Source of the DNA: Methanobrevibacter ruminantium M1
GTDB taxonomy: Archaea; Methanobacteriota; Methanobacteria; Methanobacteriales; Methanobacteriaceae
Length of the DNA: 64,000 nucleotides
Assembly (NCBI RefSeq): GCF_000024185.1
Contig: NC_013790.1
Location: 1,015,501-1,079,500, forward strand
Direction: 5' to 3'
This document shows positions 55,353-64,000 of the stretch, piece by piece (position 1 is the stretch's first letter; the number at the start of each line of letters is the position of its first letter). The notes beneath the pieces were generated by a model, which saw only the letters and a list, made by a program, of their open reading frames with translations, did no database searches and was not told the origin of the DNA. The translations under genes and the position numbers were made by a program.

Positions 55353-55651
55353 AATGCTTTATTTCTCACGATTTCAAAAAGTTTATATGTTATAATTATA
55401 AAACTAATATTTTATAGTTTTAGAATAATTTTATTAGAATTTAATATTTTTATATTAAAGGCTATATTTTATTAATTTAAAAAATTAATAATCTTATATT
55501 TAGTTAATTGAGCACAATTAATATTTATTTAATTAATAAAACACAATTAAGCACGATTTAATTAATTAAGCGCAATAATATTTATTTAATTTATTAAGCA
55601 CAATTAACAATTATTTAATTAAAAAAACAATAATCAACAATATTAGATAAA
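55353..55651. other. AT-rich intergenic region
   Basis: AAGC(A/G)CAAT(T)AA with TATTTATTTAATTA recurs several times between 55500 and 55640. No gene or clear ribosome binding site is seen before the ATG at 55652. Confidence 0.45.
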
Positions 55652-56566
55652 ATGAATAGAGAAGAACGAGATAGAATAGGAACACGTGCATCTGCAGTTG
55701 CAATTATTGGAAACATCCTCCTTACTGTATTGAACATCTCAGTGGGACTGATGTCTGGAAGTTACGCTCTTATATCCGAAGGGGCTCATACAATTTCCGA
55801 TATAGCAACATCTGTAATTGCATATGTTGGATTCAAGATAGGGAGCAGGCCTGCAGATAAGGAGCATCCATTAGGCCACGGAAGAGCAGAAGCAATCTCT
55901 GGCCTTATCATAGTTGTATTCTTATCAATAGTTGCCATTGAAGTTATTCAAGGAGCTTTCCATAAGCTCTTCTTTGGAGGGGCTTTGGAAGTGCCAGATC
56001 CTATAGCAGTGGTAATGGCCTTTGTAGGTATTTTGGTTAACCTCTTCATGAGCAGCTATATCATTCGCTTGGGGAAAAAGGCTAGAAGCCCTGCGATTGT
56101 AGCAGATGGAAAGCATCAGAGGGTTGATATATTTGCATCATTGGCAATATTCATTGGAATAATGGTTTCCCAATATGGCTATCCTATGCTAGACCCAATA
56201 ATAGGTATTTTCATTGGGGCATTGATTGCTAGGACTGCAGTTATTGTAGCAATAGACAATCTAAACAATATTATGGGTAAATTGCCTTCAGATGAGTTAA
56301 TCAAGGAAATAAGGGATGTTGCCAATTCAGTTACTGATGTATGCAGTGCCCATGATATTAAGGTGAATTATTTTGGCTCTTATGCAACCGTTGCCCTCCA
56401 TGTGGAGCTTCCGCCTGATATGAGCTTGAGGGAGGCTCATAAAATCACCCATAGGGTTCAGGATAAGATACTGGAAAATGTGGATATGGTTCAGGCAGTG
56501 CATGTTCATCCTTGCCCTGAAGGGGTGCAGTATGATCATAGTCAATTATTGGATGAGGATTCTTAA
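55652..56566 (+). CDS. Second cation diffusion facilitator transporter
   Basis: A 304-residue CDF transporter of normal length. Helix 2 has GAHTISD and helix 5 has ADGKHQRVD, the His/Asp metal site in standard form, with HPLGHGRAEAISG between. The C-terminal metal-sensing domain ends with QAVHVHPCPEG. It likely exports Zn or Fe/Mn. It differs from the paralogue at 45745 by keeping His in both sites. No ribosome binding site is seen, so it may be leaderless. Confidence 0.92.
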   Translation: MNREERDRIGTRASAVAIIGNILLTVLNISVGLMSGSYALISEGAHTISDIATSVIAYVGFKIGSRPADKEHPLGHGRAEAISGLIIVVFLSIVAIEVIQGAFHKLFFGGALEVPDPIAVVMAFVGILVNLFMSSYIIRLGKKARSPAIVADGKHQRVDIFASLAIFIGIMVSQYGYPMLDPIIGIFIGALIARTAVIVAIDNLNNIMGKLPSDELIKEIRDVANSVTDVCSAHDIKVNYFGSYATVALHVELPPDMSLREAHKITHRVQDKILENVDMVQAVHVHPCPEGVQYDHSQLLDEDS

Positions 56567-56679
56567 ATTTATAATTTAATGTTTTTTCATCTTCATTTAT
56601 TTTTTAATTTAATTTTTTTATTTTTCTTCATTTATTTTTTTAATTTAATATTTTCATCATCTTCATCTATTTTTCTATT

Positions 56680-56835
56680 TGAATTTCATTAAAATTCCAC
56701 TCTAATTTCAAGCTAGAATTCACCTAAAATTCAACCTCATTTCAAGTTAAAATCCAACTGAAATCTGACCCTAATTTCAAGTTAAAATCCAACTGAAATC
56801 TGACCCTAATTTCAAGTTAAAATTCCACTAAAATT
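56680..56835. repeat. 35-bp tandem repeat, about four copies
   Basis: TTCAAG(T/C)TA recurs at about 56708, 56741, 56776 and 56811. The last units are identical (AATCCAACTGAAATCTGACC core), the first is degenerate. Confidence 0.85.
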
Positions 56836-57487
56836 ATATCCATTTTTACCTAATTTCACCCCTAATTTTTTCACCAATTTTCAATTTTTTTAATAAAAAT
56901 TATTCATTTTTTAAAAAACAATGTATTATTCTTTATTTTTTATAAAACTCAATAAAATTGACTTAAATTTAATTTAAAAACTATATTAATACATTTAAAA
57001 GATATTTTAGCTTAATTTTAACTGGTTTTTAAAATAATTTATTGTAACTAAAAATTTTTAAATTATTTACTTAAATTATTGTTCTATTTTTAGTTAAATA
57101 ATGTAAATTTGTTATTATTTTATTTATTCATTTAATATTCTATTAAATTTTAATAAAATAACTAGTTTTAAATCTTTATTGGACTTAATATTGTATAATT
57201 GCCTTTTTTTAATTTTATTTCGATTCAACTGTTTATTTGTCTATTTAATCCCATTCTTTGTTCATTTATTCAATCGGAAAATTACTATTTTTTAGATTTG
57301 AAAATATAAAAATATTAAGGTTCAGATATCAAAATCAACAATTATAATCAATTATTTTTTAAAATTTTTATGGGAAATATTTATATGCTATTAATAATTA
57401 ATTATATATTAACATTAAAAAAAAATTAATCCTTAAATGGATAAAATTTCAAAAATAAAGATTTTTTTAGTGTATTGAGGTGAAAAA
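56836..57487. other. AT-rich intergenic region before the Ig-repeat surface protein
   Basis: No gene is seen. TTATATGCTATTAATAATTAATTATATA near 57380-57410 (in pieces) is a likely promoter region. GAGGTGA lies at 57477-57483. Confidence 0.45.
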
Positions 57488-59878
57488 ATTTCGTTAGTTA
57501 AAAAAACATTTATCCTAGCAATATTCTGCATGCTATTTGTCATGATAGCGGGGGTATCTGCAAGTGATATAATGGATGCATCAGATAATCCAAATAATGA
57601 TGATTCTATTAATCTAGTATCTCAAGAGTCTGGTAATGATCAAATATCTAATGAAGCCATTTCAGTTTCAAATAGTCTTAGTGCTAATGATGATTCTTAT
57701 AGTCCGGAATCTGAAAAGATAAGCTCTAAAATAAAGACTTCAAATAATTTAAGTGCTTCAAACAGCACAAAAACCACTACTAAGGCCGCTGCGGCTAAAA
57801 CTACTAAAACTGGCACTAGTCTACAACCATCTAGCACCAGTATATATTCAGGCCAATATCTTGTCATCACATTAAAGGACAAGAATTCCAAGGCTTTAAG
57901 TGGTCAGAAGGTTTTAATTAACATTTCCAAATTCAAAAACACATATACAAAAACTACAGATTCCAAAGGCCAGGTCAAATTGGCTGTAAATCCTGTTGGA
58001 AGCTTTAAGTTAGTTGTTTCATATGCTGGAAATGGAAATTATTCCTCTTCAAAGTATTCCGGAACCCTAAAGGTTTCAAAAAGTGATACAAGTCTAACGG
58101 TTGCAAGCACTTCCGTTACTATGACTACTCCCTTAGTTGTTACATTAAAGAATAAAAAGACCAATGAGGCCTTATCCGGCAAAAAGATAAAGTTCGTTAT
58201 GGATAGAGTAAGCTATTCAAGAACTACCGATGCCAAGGGTCAGGCAAAACTTAAGGTCAATATGAAATATGTCTTTAATGTCACAGTTAAATTTGACGGA
58301 ACAGGCAATCTTAAATCTTCTAAGGTGACCAAGACCATTAAGCCTACCAAGATTCCGGTAAGCTTTGTCTATTCAGCAAACTCTGTGAAATATGGCCATT
58401 CCATAACAGTCAGTTTAAAAAATAATTTAAACAACAAGACTCTCTCTGGCAAAAAGATTGTAGTCAAGACTAGCGACTCTAAAAAGTCAACAACAAAGAC
58501 TACAAGTTCAAAAGGAACAATCAGCGTTCCTATCAATTCTGTCGGGGATGTCACTGTAAGCCTTTCATATGCTGGAGACAGCTCCTATAAGGCTGCATCA
58601 AGCAGCAAGAAGATCAAGGGACTTAAGGATTCAAGTAAAATCACTAGCTCCACTGGTACCATTCCTGTTGGAGACAGCTATACAGTGACTTTAAAGGATT
58701 CTTCAGGTAAGGCCTTATCCAATAAGAAGATTGTCTTCACTTTCGATGGAAAGTCATACACAAAGACAACCAACTCTAAAGGACAGGCCAGCTTGGCTAT
58801 CTCTAAAGGTCCTGGAACATATTCTGTAAATGTGAGTTATGGAGGAGACAGTTATCATAGCGGAAGCAAGCTAAGCAAGAATGTCAAGACATCCAATTCA
58901 ATGATTAGCATTGCCAATGTGATTAAGGCTGCAACTACCTTAAGGGCTCATGTTGACTATACAAACAGGTTTAACAAGTCCTATGTGGTAACCATCAATG
59001 GATTGAAGTATTCTCCTGATGAATTTGCATATATGATGTCTCAGGCTATAGTCAAGATTAACAATGGCCAAAAAAGCGGTTATGTGACCTTCAAGAACCT
59101 TACTGGAGATTATGATTCTAAAGGATCTTCCATAAACGGCAATTTGATGAAAAAGAATTACATCAGCCTAGCCAATACACTCATTAGCAGCGTAAATAAG
59201 AACAATAAGATACCTGCTAACATATCTACCAATTTAGGCAAGATCGAAGCAAACCTTTATATCTTCGGTTTGGCTAAGGCATTGCAGTTCTATGGAGAGG
59301 AAAAATACTTGCCTAAGTATTTGATTCTTAAAAACAGTTTCATAAAAGGCTCATCCTCAACTACTGTCACTCAAAAGGCAAAGATTCTAAATTGCAAGGA
59401 GGCATTCAATGCCACTGAATTTGAGAAATACCTTAAGACAGGAGGAAAGTCTGCCCTTAACTCAGCGATTGTCGCTAAGGCAAAATCCCTAACAAAAGGA
59501 TTGACCAGCGATAAGGCTAAGGCAAATGCAATATTCAAGTATGTAAGGGATAAGGTTTCCTACAGCTACTATTCAGACAGTAAGAAAGGAGCCGCTAAGA
59601 CATATAAGACAAAGTCTGGTAACTGCTGTGACAAGGCAAACCTAATTGTTGCAATGTGCAGGTCTGTTGGAGTATATGCAAGATACTCACATGCTCAGGG
59701 CTGTACCTTCTCAAGCGGATTGGTTGCAGGACATGTATGGGCTCAAACATATGATAGGGCTACACAGACTTGGTATACTGCTGATGCTACAAGCTCCAGA
59801 AACAGTTTGGGAAAAATAAACAATTGGAATACTAAGAAATATAGTCAAGCAAAGAATTATGTGCTTATTCCATTCTAG
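57488..59878 (+). CDS. Secreted Ig-repeat surface protein with pseudomurein-peptidase-like domain, possible ATT start
   Basis: A 796-residue reading from ATT 57488, four bases after GGTGA. Starting at the first ATG (57530) would cut the signal peptide (SLVKKTFILAIFCMLFVMIAG, ending VSAS) in half and leave no ribosome binding site. After an Asn/Ser-rich stretch come four Ig-like repeats of about 90 residues (LKDKNSKALSGQKVLINI, LKNKKTNEALSGKKIKFV and so on). A pseudomurein-binding-like region (YSPDEFAYMMSQAIVKINNG, YLPKYLILKNSF) follows, then a C-terminal domain with Cys in SGNCCDKANLI, His in AGHVWAQ and Asp in WYTADATSS. This is the same end as the protein at 49615, so probably a second wall-modifying cysteine enzyme or anchored adhesin. 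Confidence 0.85.
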   Translation: MSLVKKTFILAIFCMLFVMIAGVSASDIMDASDNPNNDDSINLVSQESGNDQISNEAISVSNSLSANDDSYSPESEKISSKIKTSNNLSASNSTKTTTKAAAAKTTKTGTSLQPSSTSIYSGQYLVITLKDKNSKALSGQKVLINISKFKNTYTKTTDSKGQVKLAVNPVGSFKLVVSYAGNGNYSSSKYSGTLKVSKSDTSLTVASTSVTMTTPLVVTLKNKKTNEALSGKKIKFVMDRVSYSRTTDAKGQAKLKVNMKYVFNVTVKFDGTGNLKSSKVTKTIKPTKIPVSFVYSANSVKYGHSITVSLKNNLNNKTLSGKKIVVKTSDSKKSTTKTTSSKGTISVPINSVGDVTVSLSYAGDSSYKAASSSKKIKGLKDSSKITSSTGTIPVGDSYTVTLKDSSGKALSNKKIVFTFDGKSYTKTTNSKGQASLAISKGPGTYSVNVSYGGDSYHSGSKLSKNVKTSNSMISIANVIKAATTLRAHVDYTNRFNKSYVVTINGLKYSPDEFAYMMSQAIVKINNGQKSGYVTFKNLTGDYDSKGSSINGNLMKKNYISLANTLISSVNKNNKIPANISTNLGKIEANLYIFGLAKALQFYGEEKYLPKYLILKNSFIKGSSSTTVTQKAKILNCKEAFNATEFEKYLKTGGKSALNSAIVAKAKSLTKGLTSDKAKANAIFKYVRDKVSYSYYSDSKKGAAKTYKTKSGNCCDKANLIVAMCRSVGVYARYSHAQGCTFSSGLVAGHVWAQTYDRATQTWYTADATSSRNSLGKINNWNTKKYSQAKNYVLIPF

Positions 59879-59955
59879 CAAACTTTTAGAAAAAGTTTGA
59901 TCAAAATGTTTAGTTCGTCATTTAGAACTAATTATTTTGATTAACTTTTTATTTT
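59879..59955 (+). terminator. Two hairpins after the Ig-repeat protein
   Basis: CAAACTTT (59879-59886) pairs with AAAGTTTG (59892-59899). A second stem pairs TCAAAAT and TAGTTC (59901-59916) with GAACTA and ATTTTGA (59925-59940), followed by T-rich sequence. Confidence 0.7.
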
Positions 59956-60051
59956 TCCAATTCTTGATTTATAGAATTATATTATTTGAATTAAATTAGA
60001 ATAATTTTATTATTCTATCAAAATTTCTTTTTTTAAATTTTTCGTATTTTT

Positions 60052-60135
60052 AATTTTAAGCTTTTTTTATACTTTTATCATTTTTATAGCAATTTTAAGC
60101 TTTTTTTATACTTTTATCATTTTTATAGCAATTTT
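60052..60135. repeat. 39-bp direct repeat, two copies
   Basis: AATTTTAAGCTTTTTTTATA starts at about 60052 and 60091 and repeats through TTTTTATAGC. The rest of 59956-60384 is AT-rich, with nothing else seen. Confidence 0.85.
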
Positions 60136-60384
60136 TATGAGTTTTTAATTATTATAACTTTTTTATGTAATCTTAAGAATTTTAATTTCATCTTCAATTC
60201 TTCTGACTTTTTCTTGCAATCTAATAATTTTCAAATTTCTCACATTTCTGCCTATTTTTAATCTAATTTTTCATTAAATTTATATAATTTAAAAATAAAC
60301 TTTAATTGTAGGTTAATAATTTAATCAAATAATCTTAAATACTAATTTTTTTATTAATATACTAAAACTAACTGATTGATAATT

Positions 60385-60837
60385 ATGGCAAAGTATAAGA
60401 GAGTGGCAGTTGGCGGAACTTTTGACAAGTTTCATTATGGCCATAGAAAATTAATTTCCACTGCATTTGAAATTGGGGAAAGCGTAGAGATAGGAGTAAC
60501 CTCAAATCTATTTGCAAGCAATAAAGGAGATGTAGACTCCTGCAACACCCGTATGGCTAATCTTAACGCTTTTTTAAGCAAGAGCCATGACAATTTCCAT
60601 ATATCCCGTTTGGATGATGCTTACGGGCCAACCATTTATGATGAAAACTTTGATGCCATAGTTGTTAGTGAAGAGACTGAGCCAAATGCAATAAAGATCA
60701 ATGAAATCAGGGAATCTAAAGGCATGAAGCCATTAGATATTGTTGTGGTGAGCTTTGTTTTGGCAGATGATGGAATTCCTATTTCTTCTACACGTATCCG
60801 TCAAGGTAAGATTAATCAAAAGGGTGAATTGATTTAA
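60385..60837 (+). CDS. coaD: Phosphopantetheine adenylyltransferase, archaeal type
   Basis: A 150-residue nucleotidyltransferase of coenzyme A synthesis that joins AMP to 4'-phosphopantetheine. VAVGGTFDKFHYGHRKLI holds the G-T-F-D...H-x-G-H active site, and ISSTRIRQG is the second nucleotide motif. The archaeal branch differs from bacterial CoaD, and this matches the archaeal form. ATG 60385 follows TGATAATT. It is a single gene. Confidence 0.9.
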   Translation: MAKYKRVAVGGTFDKFHYGHRKLISTAFEIGESVEIGVTSNLFASNKGDVDSCNTRMANLNAFLSKSHDNFHISRLDDAYGPTIYDENFDAIVVSEETEPNAIKINEIRESKGMKPLDIVVVSFVLADDGIPISSTRIRQGKINQKGELI

Positions 60838-61111
60838 ATTAGTTTATATTAACCCTGTAGAAACCATAATCAAATTCTTGGCATTTTCTTTTTTCACGCT
60901 TCTCTTTTTTGATTTTTATTTTAAAATTCCTTTTTGAATTGCTTTTAACAGATTTTTAAACAAAATTAATAGTAATACATATTGTCATTTTTTTATTATT
61001 CGTTCTATTTAACATATTCTTTTTTTTATTAATTAAGTTAATTATATCATCTAACTTTAAAAAACAGTAATTTTGATAATCATAATTAGGAAAATATAAG
61101 ATTTTTTCATA

Positions 61112-61157
61112 AATTTTAAGGTTGGCCTTAAAATTAAATCGTTATGTTTATATATGC
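61112..61157 (+). promoter_or_regulatory. Perfect inverted repeat and TATA box before the polyferredoxin gene
   Basis: AATTTTAAGG (61112-61121) and CCTTAAAATT (61126-61135) form a perfect 10-base inverted repeat around TTGG. A GTTTATATATGC box follows at 61146-61157. The place directly upstream of TATA suits an activator, or a repressor that blocks initiation. Confidence 0.6.
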
Positions 61158-61219
61158 ATGTCGATAAAATAAGTATAATGATAATTAAAAATAATAATAA
61201 CTATTAAGTTGTGATTGTT

Positions 61220-62194
61220 ATGATTTTTATTCAAAGAGATGGTGCAGAATCTAGAAAATTATCTTATGATAATAAAGTATGTTTGGCATGTGGTATTTGT
61301 GCAGACACATGTCCAACAGATTCCCTAGCCATTGCTGATGTTTTGGCAATTGCTAGAGGTCAAGCTGAGGGAAATAATATTGTATTGGACCAGGATACTT
61401 GCGTATTATGTGGTTTATGTTCATTTGCATGTCCATTCGGTGCATTGGAATTTGATATAGGCGGACAAGATGCAAGTGAATTGCCAAACTATCCTAAATG
61501 GACTCATGAATCCTCAATCAGTCAGGATGACTGTGAATTCTGTGGAAGATGCTACACAGCATGTCCTCAAGATGCAATCCTATTCAAAAGAGAGTTGCCA
61601 GATAGAAATGCGCTTCTAAAGGGTGAAATCTCCATAAATGAAGATGACTGTATCTATTGTCAGGTATGTGCTGAAATCTGCCCTGCAGGAGCTATAAGTC
61701 TCACTGCATCTGACGGCAAGATATTAGACACAATCGAAGTGGATGAGGATAAATGTGTATATTGTGGAGTATGTAAGAGAGCATGTCCTCAAGAGGCAAT
61801 TAAGACTGTATGTTCAACTTGCATGTACAGCGATGAGATTGAAAAGATCGCTATCACCGGTGACATATTCATTACAGAAGACTGCATTAACTGTGGATGG
61901 TGTAAGGAAATCTGTCCTGTTGACGCTGCAGAAGTCACTAAACCGTTTGATGGTGAAATCTCCGTCACTGAAGAGGACTGTGTCGCTTGCGGATCCTGTA
62001 TAGACATTTGTTCATGTAATGCAGTAAGCCTTCAAGACAATGTTGCTGTATTCAATCAAGACTACTGTGTCTTATGTGGAGCATGTGCAAGACTCTGTCC
62101 ACAAGAAAGAATTGCTATTAATAGAACAGATATGAAATTGACTAATATTAGCTCTGCTTCCTGGAAAGCTAATTTAGAAAAGCTACTTAATTAG
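61220..62194 (+). CDS. Polyferredoxin with eight 4Fe-4S motifs (FwdF-like)
   Basis: A 324-residue electron carrier. Eight CxxCxxCxxxC motifs occur in order: CLACGICADTC, CVLCGLCSFAC, CEFCGRCYTAC, CIYCQVCAEIC, CVYCGVCKRAC, CINCGWCKEIC, CVACGSCIDIC and CVLCGACARLC, that is four two-cluster ferredoxin units. Count and length fit FwdF, the polyferredoxin of tungsten formylmethanofuran dehydrogenase, rather than the 12-cluster MvhB. No other fwd genes are next to it, so it could be a stand-alone paralogue. ATG 61220 follows GTGATTGTT with only a weak ribosome binding site. It has its own promoter with an inverted repeat. Confidence 0.88.
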   Translation: MIFIQRDGAESRKLSYDNKVCLACGICADTCPTDSLAIADVLAIARGQAEGNNIVLDQDTCVLCGLCSFACPFGALEFDIGGQDASELPNYPKWTHESSISQDDCEFCGRCYTACPQDAILFKRELPDRNALLKGEISINEDDCIYCQVCAEICPAGAISLTASDGKILDTIEVDEDKCVYCGVCKRACPQEAIKTVCSTCMYSDEIEKIAITGDIFITEDCINCGWCKEICPVDAAEVTKPFDGEISVTEEDCVACGSCIDICSCNAVSLQDNVAVFNQDYCVLCGACARLCPQERIAINRTDMKLTNISSASWKANLEKLLN

Positions 62195-62735
62195 ATATTG
62201 AATTTTATATCTTTTTTATTATTTTTTTTATTTTTTATTTTTATAGTTTTATTAGTTTTATTAGTTTTAATAGTTTTATTTGTATAAAACTGTTTATTTA
62301 GTTTTTATTTTTTGATTTTAAAGATAGTTATATTATTTTTATTTCTCATAGTTTTTAAAAATCTAAATTTAATTATTAGTTATTTCTTTTGAGGGTTTTG
62401 AACTAACTAATAATTATTTTTAAATTGCATATTTTTAGATATCTTTTTTTACTAATTTTAACCTTATAAGAATTTTATATTCAGTTTAAGACTTAAAATG
62501 GCTTTTTATCTATAAGTGTGATGGGATTATTTATAATTTTATTGTCCTAAATTAATAATCGGTGCTTTTTAAGTAATTTTATTGTCCTTAATTAATAATC
62601 GATTTTTAAAATGTTTTGTTAATCTTTTTACTTATTTTTAAAATAAATTCAGCTTTTTTAAAATATTGGCTTATTTTATTTGAAAAAAATGAATATCCAA
62701 TTTAATAATTGACTTATTTTATTCTAAAAATAAAT
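62195..62735. other. AT-rich intergenic region with a 40-bp duplicate
   Basis: TAATTTTATTGTCC(T/TT)AATTAATAATCG occurs at 62534 and again at 62574. TTTTATTAG runs lie near 62240-62280. No gene is seen. Confidence 0.6.
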
Positions 62736-62939
62736 TCAGACCTTATTTAAAAGAAATAACCTGGCCTTAGTCATTGTTTGATTAAACTGGCCGTTTATCT
62801 TAGAATTAACATTAAATACATAAGTTCCACAAATAATTGTAATTACTAAAATAGAACCAATCAATAAAATCAATTCAACGCTGGCTTGTCCAGTTTCTTC
62901 TTTTAAATCTTTAAACTCCTTAATCAGTGTTTCTTTCAT
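62736..62939 (-). CDS. Class III signal-peptide pilin-like protein
   Basis: A 67-residue protein if started at ATG 62939, which follows GAGATG; the frame is open up to 63029, but that would overlap the neighbouring gene and lacks a ribosome binding site. MKETLIKEFKDLKEETGQASVELILLIGS (read in pieces) holds the class III cleavage and sorting motif: GQASVE before a hydrophobic helix (LILLIGSILVITIICGTYVF). Such prepilins are processed by an EppA-type peptidase and form type IV-like pili in Methanobacteria and relatives. The tail is short. Confidence 0.75.
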   Translation of the reverse strand: MKETLIKEFKDLKEETGQASVELILLIGSILVITIICGTYVFNVNSKINGQFNQTMTKARLFLLNKV

Positions 62940-63018
62940 TCTACAGTCATCTCTTGGTTTTCTAATATTAAAATATCCAACCAACAGTTTCATTCTAGCT
63001 ATTGAACTTCCAAATTTC

Positions 63019-63297
63019 CTATAAGACATTGCTCATATTGTCTCTGATGGAGTTGATGTCCTGAGTCGCATTCAATCCGCTGGTGTTATTGCTGAAGTAG
63101 GATCTATAGATTAAAAGACCTGCTAAGGCAATTACAATAACTCCTCCGAATAGGAGAATATATTCTGCAGCTCCTTGGCCGGAAGTTTCATCCTTCAATT
63201 GGACAAAGTTCCTTTTGATTTGCTCAAAGACAGTTTCCCTTGGAAGTCGATTCATTCCATTTCCAGATTCAAATATTTCTATTTCATTAGCGCTCAT
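63019..63297 (-). CDS. Class III signal-peptide pilin-like protein, start uncertain
   Basis: A 92-residue protein with [19 protein letters not shown] and a hydrophobic helix ([22 protein letters not shown]), the class III prepilin signature, then a short polar tail. The first ATG at 63297 has no ribosome binding site. In the same frame 12 codons further up, ATT at 63333 lies exactly four bases after GGTGA, the same arrangement as at 57488, so translation may begin there. It lies just upstream of the second pilin gene, with which it is probably co-transcribed. Confidence 0.75.
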   Translation of the reverse strand: MSANEIEIFESGNGMNRLPRETVFEQIKRNFVQLKDETSGQGAAEYILLFGGVIVIALAGLLIYRSYFSNNTSGLNATQDINSIRDNMSNVL

Positions 63298-63333
63298 GGC
63301 TTTGATTTGATTTTTCTTAATTTCATCTAAAAT

Positions 63334-64000
63334 ATTATCACCTCAAGGCTTTTGTGCTAATAGTTTTTTTGACATTATATTTAAACTATTAGTTTTTCAG
63401 CGTTTTTTCTAGTTTAAGAGGGTCAAAATTGTTTTGATTTCGCTATAATATTGATGTGAGTTCGTAAATTTCAGTCTAATTCTCCTATGTTTTTTATTGA
63501 GTCAAATCAATATTGATGTCAAGGTGTAAAAATAAGGTTTTTCCTTATAAGGTTTTCCTTTTTGAAATTCTAGTCATACAAAAACCTTAACCTAGATAAA
63601 AATATTGACAAATCAATGGCAAAAAATAATTTCAAATAATCTCAAGTTTTGATTTCAATAAAAATATATGTATTTTTATCTAAAATTTAATCATATATTT
63701 TAAATTTTATCCATTTTTTTATCAAGTCTATTTATTTAATTATTATTTAGATTTTTAAGATATTCATAGATATTTTCTAATTTTATTAGCATTTTAGCCC
63801 TTAAAAAAACATAATTATATAAATGATTAAATCTATAGTAAATATTAATAATAGATAACATGTTATTAATTTCTTTAATTAAGGATAATTTTAATTATTT
63901 TGTTATTTTCATTTCAAAAAATATCTTTAATTTGGATTTTTTACTTTTATCTTTTTGTTTAGACAAATTAATTTATTTTCATTGTTTGATATAGTCTCAA
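63334..64000. other. Right-end intergenic region
   Basis: No gene is seen. GGTGA for the pilin gene is at 63338-63342 (minus). The stretch 63421-63530 shares wording with 25294-25430 (GGTCAA, TTTTGATTTC, ATTGATGT, TTCGTAAATT). The remainder is plain AT-rich DNA. Confidence 0.45.

Noticed and set aside
61220-62194. Assignment as MvhB polyferredoxin
   Set aside because: Only eight 4Fe-4S motifs and 324 residues; MvhB-type proteins have about twelve and no hydrogenase genes are adjacent.
1-64000. Insertion sequence or prophage
   Set aside because: No transposase, integrase other than Cas1, terminase or portal gene was recognised.

Overview
The window reads as chromosome of an AT-rich, pseudomurein-walled methanogen close to Methanobrevibacter (Methanobacteriales). 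Seen in sequence: heterodisulfide reductase genes hdrC and hdrB, an archaeal 2-phosphoglycerate kinase, an archaeal-type phosphopantetheine adenylyltransferase, an eight-cluster polyferredoxin of the FwdF type, two surface proteins ending in a pseudomurein-peptidase/transglutaminase-like domain, class III signal-peptide pilins, an archaeal SRP RNA and archaeal promoters. Ribosome binding sites are mostly AGGTGA placed 4-5 bases before the start, and this decided many starts. LAYOUT: 1-3.7 kb holds a frameshifted TPR gene, two divergent genes with gamma-glutamylcyclotransferase-like domains (one fused to a HEPN-like domain) and a small secreted protein. 4.1-8.1 kb is a co-directional cluster of two zinc-ribbon/PH-like proteins, a voltage-sensor K+ channel and a secreted Ada-type zinc-domain protein. 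8.2-17.6 kb is a complete type I-B cas operon (cas6-cas8b-cas7-cas5-cas3-cas4-cas1-cas2). 17.6-21.65 kb is a 62-repeat CRISPR array. Repeat orientation shows that the array is read on the minus strand from a leader at its right end, so array and operon meet tail to tail and share a base at the cas2 stop codon. 22-32.8 kb is accessory: a decayed zinc-ribbon gene, TPR and zinc-ribbon proteins, a proteasome-like Ntn-hydrolase with a small basic neighbour, DUF2085 and AIM24 proteins, a second K+ channel and an archaeal glutamate synthase with a rubredoxin domain. 32.9-36.8 kb is a giant beta-helix protein without a visible signal peptide. 36.9-38.7 kb is xseA-xseB. 40-48.5 kb is core metabolism: a MarR regulator, hdrC (with a long acidic N-terminal extension) and hdrB, two archaeal DUF genes, a phosphoesterase, a CDF transporter, and 2-phosphoglycerate kinase with a CBS protein. 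48.8-49.4 kb carries SRP RNA and tRNA-Ser(GCU). 49.6-62.2 kb alternates surface proteins with a radical SAM protein, an aminotransferase, a second CDF transporter, coaD and the polyferredoxin. The right end has two class III pilin-like genes on the minus strand. WORKING TOGETHER: the Cas proteins form one adaptive immune system (Cas6 processing, Cas8b-Cas7-Cas5 Cascade, Cas3 destruction, Cas4-Cas1-Cas2 acquisition). HdrB/HdrC and the polyferredoxin serve methanogenic electron flow. The two surface proteins, the beta-helix protein and the pilins point to cell-wall and surface biology. Most long intergenic stretches carry short AT-rich tandem repeats. The least explained items are the Ntn-hydrolase with T1/D17/K33-like residues, the acidic extension of HdrC, two possible ATT start codons, the HEPN fusion and the zinc-ribbon/PH/channel cluster. 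No insertion sequence or prophage was recognised.
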